DNA from: Echinicola arenosa
GTDB taxonomy: Bacteria; Bacteroidota; Bacteroidia; Cytophagales; Cyclobacteriaceae
Length of the DNA stretch: 64,000 nt
NCBI RefSeq assembly: GCF_014841125.1
Contig: NZ_JACYTQ010000001.1
Location: 868,001-932,000, forward strand
Direction: 5' to 3'
The translations under genes were made by a program, and so were the position numbers. Below are positions 35,801-43,966 of this stretch, piece after piece. The number at the start of each line of letters is the position of its first letter. Within the stretch, counting starts at the first letter, position 1. The notes beneath the pieces were generated by a model. That model saw only the letters and a list, made by a program, of their open reading frames with translations, was not told the origin of the DNA and made no database searches.

Positions 35801-38800
35801 TATATCTGCTGCGGTGGCATTCCTGTTTACGGTAACCGTTACCATATCTGCATTACCTGCCTTGTTCTCACAAACCCCATCGCCCTGTACCGTCACATAG
35901 TAAGTGGTAGTGGTCGTAGGGCTAACATTCGGATTAGAAACAACTGTTGTCAATGCAGCGTCAGTATACCAAGTGAATACAGGATCAGTTACAGTACTGC
36001 TTGTTGCACTCAAAGTAAAGCTATCGCCCTCACAGATGGTTCCGCCTGTCGCATCTATATCTGCTGCGGTGGCATTCCTGTTTACGGTTACGATTACTTC
36101 TTTCGCATCACCAGCTTTGTTCTCACATACTCCATCACCTTGAACGGTTACATAATAAGTGGTAGTAGTCGTAGGGCTAGCATCTGGACCTGTCAACACA
36201 GTGGTCAAAGCAGCATCTGTATACCAGGTAAATACTGGATTAGTTACCGTGCTGCTTGTAGCACTCAAAGTGAAGCTATCACCCTCACAGATGGTTCCCC
36301 CTGTCGCATCTATATCTGCTGCAGTAGCATTCCTATTTACGGTTACGATTACTTCTTTCGCATCACCAGCTTTGTTCTCACATACTCCATCACCTTGAAC
36401 GGTTACATAGTAAGTGGTAGTGGTCGTAGGGCTGACGTTTACATCTGCCAACACAGTGGTCAAAGATGCGTCAGTATACCAAGTGAATACAGGATCAGTT
36501 ACAGTACTGCTTGCTGCACTTAAGGCAAAGCTATCGCCCTCACAGATGGTTCCGCTTGTCGCATCTATATCTGCTGCGGTGGCATTCCTGTTTACGGTCA
36601 CTGTTACCATATCTGCATTACCTGCCTTGTTCTCACAAACCCCATCGCCCTGTACCGTCACATAGTAAGTGGTAGTGGTCGTAGGGCTAACATTCAGATT
36701 AGAAACAACTGTTGTCAATGCAGCGTCAGTATACCAAGTGAATACAGGATCAGTTACAGTACTGCTTGTTGCACTCAAAGTAAAGCTATCGCCCTCACAG
36801 ATGGTTCCGCCTGTCGCATCTATATCTGCTGCGGTGGCATTCCTGTTTACTGTCACCGTTACCATATCTGCGTCACCTGGCTTGTTCTCACAAACCCCGT
36901 CTCCCTGAACTGTCACGTAATAAGTAGTTGTCATGGTTGGGCTAACTTCATTATCAGCCAACAGTGTGGTCAGTGCTGCATCAGTATACCAAGTAAATAT
37001 AGGGTTGGTTACCGTACTGCTAGTAGCGCTCAAAGAATAACTATCCCCTTCGCAGATGGTAGCATCATTTACATTTATATCCAATGCCGTTGCATTTCTA
37101 TTTACAACCACTGTAAGTGTAGCCGCATCCCCTGGTTTGTTCTCACAAACTCCATCACCCTGAACAGTCACATAATAAGTAGTAGTAGCTGTTGGGTTAA
37201 CATTAGGATCCAAGACTTCAGTAGTCAATGCAAGATCCGAATACCAAGTAAATATTGGATTAGTGACTGTAGTACTTGTAGCTGTTAAAGTAAAACTGTC
37301 GCCGTTACAAATGGTACCTCCAACAGGGAGGATATCATCAGCGAACGCATTTCTATTGACAGTAACTACAATCTCTTTTGCATCTCCAGGCTGGTTTTCA
37401 CAAACCCCGTCTCCACTTACCGTTACATAATAGCTGGTTGTAGTAGATGGGCTAACAGTAGCACTTGACAAAACAGTTGTCAATGTAGCATCTGAATACC
37501 AAGTAAACACCGGGTTCGTCACTGTACTGCTCGTTGCACTTAAGGTATAGCTATCGCCTTCACAGATAGTTCCTCCAGTAGCATCTATATCTATATCAGT
37601 AGCATTTCTATTTACAGTTACCGTTACGGTTTCTGCATTTCCTGGTTCATTCTCACAAACTCCATCTCCACTTACCGTTACATAATAGGTTGTAGTAGTG
37701 GATGGAGTTACAGTAGTATTTGACAAAACTGTTGTTAAAGCGGCATCTATGTACCAGGTAAACACTGGGTTGGTTACCGTGCTACTGCTCGCACTCAAGG
37801 TGAAGCCGTCACCCTCACAAATCGTTCCTCCTGAGGCATCAATATCATCTGCGTCGGCAATTCTGTTTATCGTTACCGTAACCATTGCCCGATCCACACC
37901 AACACAGCCCCCTGAACCATTTACTTCAACCCAATAGGTCTCATCCACTGTCACATTGCTTATGGTGATAATATTATCTACAACTGTCACACCCGAAACG
38001 ATGCTTCCCCCTACTTCTGCATCGTATAGAGTATAGCTCAAACCTCCAGAGAAGTTAGTCACTTCAAACACGGCATCATTTCCTGGACCACAAAGTTTCA
38101 AACCTGCGTCAGTAAAGGTTGGGGCCGGTAAGCTATTGGAAACTTGAACATTTACTTCTTTCCCTGTGATGTTTTCACAAACATTATCACCGCTCACCGT
38201 TACATAATAAAACATATCAGCACCATCAGCCAAACCAGTAATAGTCAGCCCTCCATCTGCGCCAATATTATAGGTAATTGCTCCGTTCACATCTCCATCG
38301 GTAATTGGATTGGTTTTAGCAGCATCATAATACCAGCTAAAGACTGGATTTGCTATACTGCTTGTAGGTCCTAACACCACTGGTGCCCCCACACATTGGG
38401 TTATCAAATCATCCAAATTGATATCACCATCATCTGCATTTCTATTGATGGTAAAGCTGACAGGAGTTGGTTCTGCTGTACAGAACCCATCTGCTATAAG
38501 CTGCACATAATAGGTGTAGTTACCTGCGGTAAGTCCAGCTAGAGAAATATTCGCTCCTGTTTCACCTGTGATGATTTCTGGAGTACCTGCATTATCTGAA
38601 TACCACTGATACGTTACTCCAGCTGGAGCACCTGAAATCAAAACCGCTTCTAAAGTAACTGGATCTACTGGGCAGAATGTATCCACATTGGTGCCGTTTA
38701 TCAGGATTTCATCTAAAAGTTCATCTGAAGTCCCTAAGACCCTGATTTCAATTGGTCTCCTTTCAATACCATCCTCACATCCGAATCTTACAATCTGTAA

Positions 38801-41725
38801 ATAAACTGTTTGAACAGTATTTGGAGCCCAACCAGCAATATCTGCTACAGTGATTTCTGTTCCACCAGTTTCATCCGTATAGAACTTCACTGCATCACAA
38901 GTTGCACTTGGGACATCTATGATATCTCCTGGGCATATTTCTATGTAATCTACATCAGCAATATCATCATGCTGTTCTCCCGAAATAGTTCTAAGCGGTA
39001 ATAGCTCTACCTCATAAACCCTCAACTCATTCAATGCATCAGCCACACCGCCTGACAGGATTTTAATTCTATCAAATGGAACATCATTGATAAAGGTCAG
39101 CGCCTGTTCCGTTCCTCCTTCCAGTAGATTGAGCGTCAATATATCTGCCTCAGCATCCAAAGGATCACCTACTGCCTGATTCCCGAAATAACGTTGAATT
39201 TGGTATCCTTCTAAAAGTGTCAGGTCAAGAAGGCCTGTTGCACTTCCTACTTTAATATATACTGAATCACCGGCAATGGCAGGGGCAGTAAAAGTAATAT
39301 CCAGCTTACTGCTTACATTCGCACCCACTAAATTATTCATGGCAGCAAAAGTATCTTCATCGCCGTCAGCAGCAGCTTCTGGGTTAGTAACCGCTGTCAA
39401 ACCGGTGGCCACATCAAGTCCGCCTATGATAGATTCAAAACCGGTCATGATATGAAGGACTCCAAAAGTACAACTGGCTAAGGTCGCTGACGTTTCATGG
39501 TAGTACGCTCCATATACTCTTACATTTTGTACCGCATTAAGTAAGGAAGCTAAAGAAACTTTCACTCCATTATATGGCACTGGAATGCCATTTATATCCG
39601 TTGGGATAAAGGTATATTCAAATTCATTGATGCCATTTACTGCTGAAACCAAGTTTGCATCAGCAACTTGTCTTACTCCAATTAGATTGTCACCACCTAC
39701 CGGGTCACCATCTAACGCCTGGACATAAATTCCTCCTGAGACACCAGCAGCTCCATATTCACGTCCCAGTTTAATGGTCACTGGAGTTCCGGCTGGAATC
39801 ATTGTGTTCCACCGGATGGTCTGGGAAGTCTCCCCTGTCAAACCAAGTAAGCTCGTTCCCACAGTTTCCGAAACAAGGGAGTAATCATCCAGACTACTTC
39901 CCGCCGCTAAAGTTGGGTTGCTAACCGTTCCCAATTGTAAACCCAAAAGGTTACTCGTTGTAAAGTCTTCAGCACTCGTTGCATACCTCCTGTTAAACAC
40001 AAGTGGACATCCATCGGGATCAAATACATTGACCACCACATCCACAAAATTGGTACAGTCTGTTCCACTTGCCGATACCCTGTATACATATTTTCCCCCA
40101 GTAGCGAATACCCCAGCAGTATTTGGAGCTGAAAAAGGAGCCCCATCCAAACCTGACCAGGTTACCGGTACACTGGTTCCATCTTCATTTGTCGCTGATG
40201 CAGGAGGGAGCACTACACTTTCTCCAATGGCCACATTATATACTGCAGATCCATTAAGCGCTATTAAAGGATTTGGATTAATATCTACTGTTACCGGAAC
40301 CCTAATGGATTCTTCAGGACATCCTGGTCTTTCAGCAGCTGCATAATAGCTTACTTTAGAGCCAATTTCCCCTAAATTAAAACTTGCACCGGTATGCTGC
40401 AAGGTACCGCCAACAGGTGCGTCGTACCATTTTACCACATCACCTGAAGCAACTGTTGCATTTAAAGTCACATCTTCACCCGCACAAACCAACATGTTCT
40501 GTTCACTATCTACGCCATCAATGATCGGTCTTCCTGGTACTCGCATCACCTCATGTACCCGCAAGCTTTCTGATGTACCCAAATTCAATAAGGTACTTAC
40601 CTCTATTTCAAAACGATCAATAGCTGCTCCTGGAGCCATGGTAAATGTAACTGGATTGCCGTCAGCCAGCAGTCCCAAAAGATCTAGCTGGGCAATACCT
40701 AAAAGCTCCCCACCCAATGTCTCCAAGTTCTGTCTGGAAACTTCCGTATCTCCATTATAGGCTACCAACTCCACATTATCTAAAAGATCTACATCCAAAA
40801 TACCTGGAGCTCCACTGAGTGTCACCTTAACCTCATCGGAAGCTTGTCCCAGTCCATCAAAATAAAAATGCTGTTCTAAAACACCTGCCAAGCTCAAGAC
40901 TCCAGGGCTTAAAGACGTGTATGTAGAAGGATCACCATCAATTGAAAAGTGCAGGTCATCAGCTACAGAGCCGGTCAAATTAAGTAAATCCAAGTTTACC
41001 CCACTGACATCATAAGATGTCCCTATGGGGTTACCACAAATAGCCGCTCCATCATAGCTAAAAGCGTTATAAATATCTAGGTTCACTTGATCGCCCAAAC
41101 CAAGTAAGGAAAGTGAACCATTTTCAATGTAGATCCTGTCAAAATCAGCATCAGGGGTGAGCGCGATGTAATAATTACCGTCAGGACCGGTAATGATCCG
41201 AGCACGGGATATATTAAAACCCTCAGTAGTGCTTCTTGAAAAAACATCATTCGTACCATCTCTCGCAACAATGGTAAACGCCTGCTCCCCTAGGGCAACT
41301 AAGCTTAGCACATCCCCTAAAAGTTCTCCTAAATTACCTCCTAAAAGCAGTCCAAAAAGATCATCGCTTCCCTCAGCCCTTACATATACGGTCGTATTGG
41401 CATCAAGTGTCGAAGGAAACTTCAATTCTATCTCGCCATTATATGAACCCAATCCCAGTAAAACGCCTGGGCTTGCTAGCAGACGTGCAAAATTCTCATC
41501 ATCAACTATGGCATTATCTGGATTTTCAACGGTCACTAATGAGTAGCCTGATGAGGGACCTAAGCTTTCCGCTAAATTGGCAGGAACATTTGGGCTGGAA
41601 TAAGTAACTTCATTCGCCAAGGTTTTTGTGCTCTGTCCATAAGACATAAAAGAGTGAAGCACCAGTAAAACCGTAAAAACCAGTGAAAGTTCCCTCCACT
41701 TAAATTTGGTAAAAATTGATTCCAT
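32807..41725 (-). CDS. Giant repetitive surface adhesin with T9SS type B sorting domain
   Basis: 2972-residue secreted protein, probable SprB-like adhesin. Signal peptide about 1-30 (HSFMSYGQS). Residues ~35-430 form the module shared with the protein at 27483-29792. An Ig/PKD-like and mixed region extends to 1286. Fifteen 85-residue Ig-like repeats fill residues 1287-2561, each with ICEGD and GDGVCEN motifs whose two Cys residues could pair. Another Ig-like unit follows (to ~2640), then two DUF11 domains (~2641-2755, ~2765-2880; VTVTDEVPVELQVL, VTVTDFLPQQVRYI), and a gliding-motility-type CHU_C/type B sorting domain from ~2886 (NVFTPNGDGMNDTWQIEGL; VVNRWGGEVY). It is first in a unit with PorP/SprF, a PorE-like protein and a type A cargo. 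A role in adhesion or gliding is inference; export by T9SS is well supported. Confidence 0.92.
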   Translation of the reverse strand: MESIFTKFKWRELSLVFTVLLVLHSFMSYGQSTKTLANEVTYSSPNVPANLAESLGPSSGYSLVTVENPDNAIVDDENFARLLASPGVLLGLGSYNGEIELKFPSTLDANTTVYVRAEGSDDLFGLLLGGNLGELLGDVLSLVALGEQAFTIVARDGTNDVFSRSTTEGFNISRARIITGPDGNYYIALTPDADFDRIYIENGSLSLLGLGDQVNLDIYNAFSYDGAAICGNPIGTSYDVSGVNLDLLNLTGSVADDLHFSIDGDPSTYTSLSPGVLSLAGVLEQHFYFDGLGQASDEVKVTLSGAPGILDVDLLDNVELVAYNGDTEVSRQNLETLGGELLGIAQLDLLGLLADGNPVTFTMAPGAAIDRFEIEVSTLLNLGTSESLRVHEVMRVPGRPIIDGVDSEQNMLVCAGEDVTLNATVASGDVVKWYDAPVGGTLQHTGASFNLGEIGSKVSYYAAAERPGCPEESIRVPVTVDINPNPLIALNGSAVYNVAIGESVVLPPASATNEDGTSVPVTWSGLDGAPFSAPNTAGVFATGGKYVYRVSASGTDCTNFVDVVVNVFDPDGCPLVFNRRYATSAEDFTTSNLLGLQLGTVSNPTLAAGSSLDDYSLVSETVGTSLLGLTGETSQTIRWNTMIPAGTPVTIKLGREYGAAGVSGGIYVQALDGDPVGGDNLIGVRQVADANLVSAVNGINEFEYTFIPTDINGIPVPYNGVKVSLASLLNAVQNVRVYGAYYHETSATLASCTFGVLHIMTGFESIIGGLDVATGLTAVTNPEAAADGDEDTFAAMNNLVGANVSSKLDITFTAPAIAGDSVYIKVGSATGLLDLTLLEGYQIQRYFGNQAVGDPLDAEADILTLNLLEGGTEQALTFINDVPFDRIKILSGGVADALNELRVYEVELLPLRTISGEQHDDIADVDYIEICPGDIIDVPSATCDAVKFYTDETGGTEITVADIAGWAPNTVQTVYLQIVRFGCEDGIERRPIEIRVLGTSDELLDEILINGTNVDTFCPVDPVTLEAVLISGAPAGVTYQWYSDNAGTPEIITGETGANISLAGLTAGNYTYYVQLIADGFCTAEPTPVSFTINRNADDGDINLDDLITQCVGAPVVLGPTSSIANPVFSWYYDAAKTNPITDGDVNGAITYNIGADGGLTITGLADGADMFYYVTVSGDNVCENITGKEVNVQVSNSLPAPTFTDAGLKLCGPGNDAVFEVTNFSGGLSYTLYDAEVGGSIVSGVTVVDNIITISNVTVDETYWVEVNGSGGCVGVDRAMVTVTINRIADADDIDASGGTICEGDGFTLSASSSTVTNPVFTWYIDAALTTVLSNTTVTPSTTTTYYVTVSGDGVCENEPGNAETVTVTVNRNATDIDIDATGGTICEGDSYTLSATSSTVTNPVFTWYSDATLTTVLSSATVSPSTTTSYYVTVSGDGVCENQPGDAKEIVVTVNRNAFADDILPVGGTICNGDSFTLTATSTTVTNPIFTWYSDLALTTEVLDPNVNPTATTTYYVTVQGDGVCENKPGDAATLTVVVNRNATALDINVNDATICEGDSYSLSATSSTVTNPIFTWYTDAALTTLLADNEVSPTMTTTYYVTVQGDGVCENKPGDADMVTVTVNRNATAADIDATGGTICEGDSFTLSATSSTVTDPVFTWYTDAALTTVVSNLNVSPTTTTTYYVTVQGDGVCENKAGNADMVTVTVNRNATAADIDATSGTICEGDSFALSAASSTVTDPVFTWYTDASLTTVLADVNVSPTTTTTYYVTVQGDGVCENKAGDAKEVIVTVNRNATAADIDATGGTICEGDSFTLSATSSTVTNPVFTWYTDAALTTVLTGPDASPTTTTTYYVTVQGDGVCENKAGDAKEVIVTVNRNATAADIDATGGTICEGDSFTLSATSSTVTDPVFTWYTDAALTTVVSNPNVSPTTTTTYYVTVQGDGVCENKAGNADMVTVTVNRNATAADIDATSGTICEGDSFALSAASSTVTDPVFTWYTDASLTTVLADVNVSPTTTTTYYVTVQGDGVCENKAGDAKEVIVTVNRNATAADIDATGGTICEGDSFTLSATSSTVTNPVFTWYTDAALTTVLSNATVSPIATTTYYVTVSGDGVCENKAGDADMVTVTVNRNATAGDIDATGGTICEGDSFTLSATSSTVTDPVFTWYTDAALTTVVSNPNVSPTTTTTYYVTVQGDGVCENKAGNTDMVTVTVNRNATAADIDATSGTICEGDSFTLSAASSTVSDPVFTWYTDAALTTVLSSTTVSPTATTTYYVTVSGDGVCENKPGDAEMVTVTVNRTATAADIDTNDATICEGDSYTLTATSSTITSPVFTWYTDAALTTVLSSTTVSPTATTTYYLTISGDGVCENKAGDAEMVTVTVNRNASAADIDTNNATICEGDSYNLSATSSTVSDPVFTWYADAALTTVLSSATVSPSTTTTYYVTVSGDGVCENKAGDADMVTVTVNRNATAADIESTGGTICEGDSFTLSASSSTVTSPVFTWYTDAALTTVLSNATVSPTVTTTYYVTVSGDGVCENKAGDAEMVTVTVNSLPAPTTNLTEQSFCSAIGGTIGDLQVNESAIVWYDAPVGGNSLSEALALTQGMTYYAALTNPGTGCESIQRLAITVSNCANLEVVKTMDVTSVIVGEMFDYTIAITNNGASTAQNVTVTDEVPVELQVLAASSDGIISGNTVTWSISEIASGETVQLTLSVMAMTESAGVVNSVEVASDNSTPDDDETDPLPILSDDVDMSIEKTVSSSAIEVGGEFVYALKITNKGDIPARNVTVTDFLPQQVRYIQSNAGGEIQEAYDGATRQVTFIIPEMEGGEEIVIQLTVEAIDGGLVTNSANVSTPDQDEILDLDNTATVSHNQFEITIPNVFTPNGDGMNDTWQIEGLAELYPENDLIVVNRWGGEVYKVSNYNNDWDGGSLNEGTYYYKLKIRDRESGREVQFTGYVTILR
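34043..37867 (-). repeat. Fifteen in-frame 255-bp tandem repeats in the adhesin gene
   Basis: Exactly 3825 bp = 15 x 255 bp, each unit coding 85 residues starting NR(N/T)A and ending (M/E)VTVTV. Units 1-4 and 12-15 are diverged, while the middle is nearly uniform. Unit 6 equals unit 9 in protein; units 5, 8 and 11 are almost identical; units 7 and 10 differ mainly around the variable loop after ALTTV. This gives a three-unit (765-bp) higher-order period, 5-6-7 / 8-9-10 / 11-12, the mark of recent block duplication by recombination. Confidence 0.93.
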
Positions 41726-42259
41726 ACATCAAAATCTTTAAATAATTGGTATTGATCCTAAGCTTATATTGCTATTTCCCCATTGGCCCAACTGATATGA
41801 CCAACAAGTATGCTATTCAAACAACAGGGCGACATAAAACAACTAAAATATAACTATACAAATAAAACATATAACTATTAAAAACAATTAGTAATTATGA
41901 GATCGCTTTTTTATTGTAAATAATTATACTTACCAACTATTTTAACATCAAAAAAACTCCGATAATCACCTATTTCATTCCAATAGTTTACTATTGAGGA
42001 TATTATTGTCCCCACCTACCTGAAATCAAAATTAACTACAAAAAGATCAATTATTATTAAAAATAATTATATGCTACAACAGTGTCAATATTTGCTAGGA
42101 TAGTGACATTTTCTGTTATTTTTAGTCATTCTACACTAAAATTGGGCAAAAAACCTAGATTCTTACTTGAGGAGCATTTATTAAATAACAAAATGCAAAA
42201 TCAAAAACACAAAGAACAAAATGATTAGAAAATTGATATAAAAAATGCCATTCAAACAA
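41726..42259. other. Intergenic region upstream of adhesin operon
   Basis: About 530 bp, very A/T-rich, between the end of the locus 3 SusD unit and the adhesin start. All flanking genes are on the minus strand, so the adhesin promoter should lie here. I found no clear TAnnTTTG box on the minus strand and no credible gene. A conserved regulator site could be present but is not visible by eye. Confidence 0.5.
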
Positions 42260-42289
42260 AAAGGCCACCTTCAAAAGAAAGTGACCTTT
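42260..42289 (-). terminator. Terminator after SusD of locus 3
   Basis: On the minus strand, AAAGGTCACTTTC, a 4-nt loop and GAAGGTGGCCTTT pair over 13 positions with two G-U pairs, followed by TTGTTTG. It starts 25 bp past the SusD stop and separates this unit from the adhesin operon. Confidence 0.75.
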
Positions 42290-42313
42290 AAATAAAATAC
42301 TATGTTTTATAAA

Positions 42314-43948
42314 TCAAGGATTTTGGGTTAAGCCCTCATGAACCAACAGTTGCGCTTCAGGAATGTATTCAATCACAGCATTGTCATCAGGGGACACAGA
42401 TGAAACCGGACTATTTCCAGCCAAATGAGTCCCAGGATAAGCCCTATCCATCGTTCTATCATTCCTAAATACATCTATTTTTCTATGCCCTTCAAAAGCC
42501 AATTCGAGTTGTCGCTCTTCCAATACCGCATCCAGTACCGACTTATCACCCAAGTTTGCCATCGTATATAGACCAACCTCAGGTATGCCTGCACGCTCTC
42601 TGATCAAATTAACATCATCTAATGCCAGTGTGGCATTACCCAGTTTAGCGTTAGCTTCTGCTCTGTTCAAATACATCTCTGCCAGTCTTGATATTACGGG
42701 AGACCAAAGATGCACTTGATCTTCTTGCCCAGAGCATTTCAATACATAATATTTAGGAAAGCCATTTCTTAAATCAAGCTTTTTATCTATCAAGACTTTT
42801 TTACTTCCTTCTGAAGTTTCTACGAAATAGTCATATCCTCCATGCCCATTAGAAACTTTCTCCAGCATCTTGGCTTGACCGTTTTCTGTATAGGTATAAT
42901 CTGCCCCTGATTGGGTCACCTCTTTCCACTTATACGTATTAGCATTATCAACATACAAAGCCCAAGTGATGCTCTCATCTACCACAACAGGCTTGATAAA
43001 CTTGTATCGCTCATCCTCAGGATATTCTCTAACCATTTCTAAATATGGCCTTGATGCATACATTTCGCCCCAGCCCGTTCCTTGAATATTGGCATATAAT
43101 GAACCTACTGTATACCAACCATTGGATGCATAATCCGCATCAGGAATAAACTTAATGGCAAAAATTGTTTCGGAATTTGACTCTGGGGCCAACTTGGTAT
43201 AGTCAGCCAACTTTTCCGTAGCCAACAAACTGAATTTACCAGAATCAATCACCATATCAGCATATTCGATCGCCTTGGCGTTTTCTTCCTCATAAAGATA
43301 AACCCTTGACAAAAGGGCCCAAACAGCCTCTTTGGTTGCATAAACATTGGACTTATCCTCTTTGAAAAGAGAAGCGGATTTGATCAAATCAGCCTCTACT
43401 TGATCATAAACCTCCCCTACAGTTGACCGGGTAGGATGATTCAAATGATCTCCATCAAGCTTCAAGGGTACACCAGGGTTGTCTCTGCCTTGCACGTAAG
43501 GTCTCCCAAAAATATTCACCAATTGAAAGTGCATCAACGCTCTGATGTAATAATTTTCAGCCAAGAGTTGGTCATTAGCATCAGAAGCACCTTCTTCGAG
43601 GGCCTCTATCGTTTTATTGGCACCAACAATTATCTGGTATGAACTTCTCCAAAAACCAGCCACACGAGAACCGTTGGGAATTCTTTGATAATTATAAGAG
43701 AAGAAAAGAGGATCCGTAGTAGTACCACTTAGAGCCAGATTGTCAGAGGGGTATTCATAGAGCCTATGCCAGTTATCACTCCAATCCTTCATCCTACTGT
43801 AAGTCCCCAGTGTCACAGACTGTGCACTGGATTCTGAACTTTGCAAATCATCTGCGGTAATGGAATCATATGGGCTCCTGTCTATATCACAGGCAGCAAG
43901 GACCAACATGACTAATCCAACCCAATATTTATTATTTAGATATTTCAT
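42314..43948 (-). CDS. SusD/RagB-family glycan-binding lipoprotein (locus 3)
   Basis: 544-residue surface lipoprotein, Cys20 (LVLAACDIDRSPYDSI). SusD-like N-terminal region includes ADDLQSSESSAQSVTLGTYS and the TPR-like stretch YYIRALMHFQLVNIFGRPYV; the RagB-type C-terminal region includes MYLNRAEANAKLGNATLALD, LVRERAG-like LIRERAGIPEV, and LEERQLELAFEGHRKIDVFR. It ends GLTQNP, the common family tail. It begins 18 bp after its SusC and is the last gene before a terminator. Ligand unknown; the neighbouring beta-galactosidase suggests a galactose-containing glycan (weak inference). Confidence 0.96.
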   Translation of the reverse strand: MKYLNNKYWVGLVMLVLAACDIDRSPYDSITADDLQSSESSAQSVTLGTYSRMKDWSDNWHRLYEYPSDNLALSGTTTDPLFFSYNYQRIPNGSRVAGFWRSSYQIIVGANKTIEALEEGASDANDQLLAENYYIRALMHFQLVNIFGRPYVQGRDNPGVPLKLDGDHLNHPTRSTVGEVYDQVEADLIKSASLFKEDKSNVYATKEAVWALLSRVYLYEEENAKAIEYADMVIDSGKFSLLATEKLADYTKLAPESNSETIFAIKFIPDADYASNGWYTVGSLYANIQGTGWGEMYASRPYLEMVREYPEDERYKFIKPVVVDESITWALYVDNANTYKWKEVTQSGADYTYTENGQAKMLEKVSNGHGGYDYFVETSEGSKKVLIDKKLDLRNGFPKYYVLKCSGQEDQVHLWSPVISRLAEMYLNRAEANAKLGNATLALDDVNLIRERAGIPEVGLYTMANLGDKSVLDAVLEERQLELAFEGHRKIDVFRNDRTMDRAYPGTHLAGNSPVSSVSPDDNAVIEYIPEAQLLVHEGLTQNP

Positions 43949-43966
43949 TGTTGTTTGCTTTTGAGG

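Noticed and set aside
35139-36908. Series of near-identical ~80-codon plus-strand frames beginning MVVVVGL
   Set aside because: They lie antisense to the adhesin repeats and recur with the same 255-bp period, so they are by-products of the repeat unit rather than genes.
34043-37867. Regular repeats considered as a CRISPR array
   Set aside because: Units are 255 bp, contiguous, in frame and protein-coding; there are no short repeats with unique spacers.
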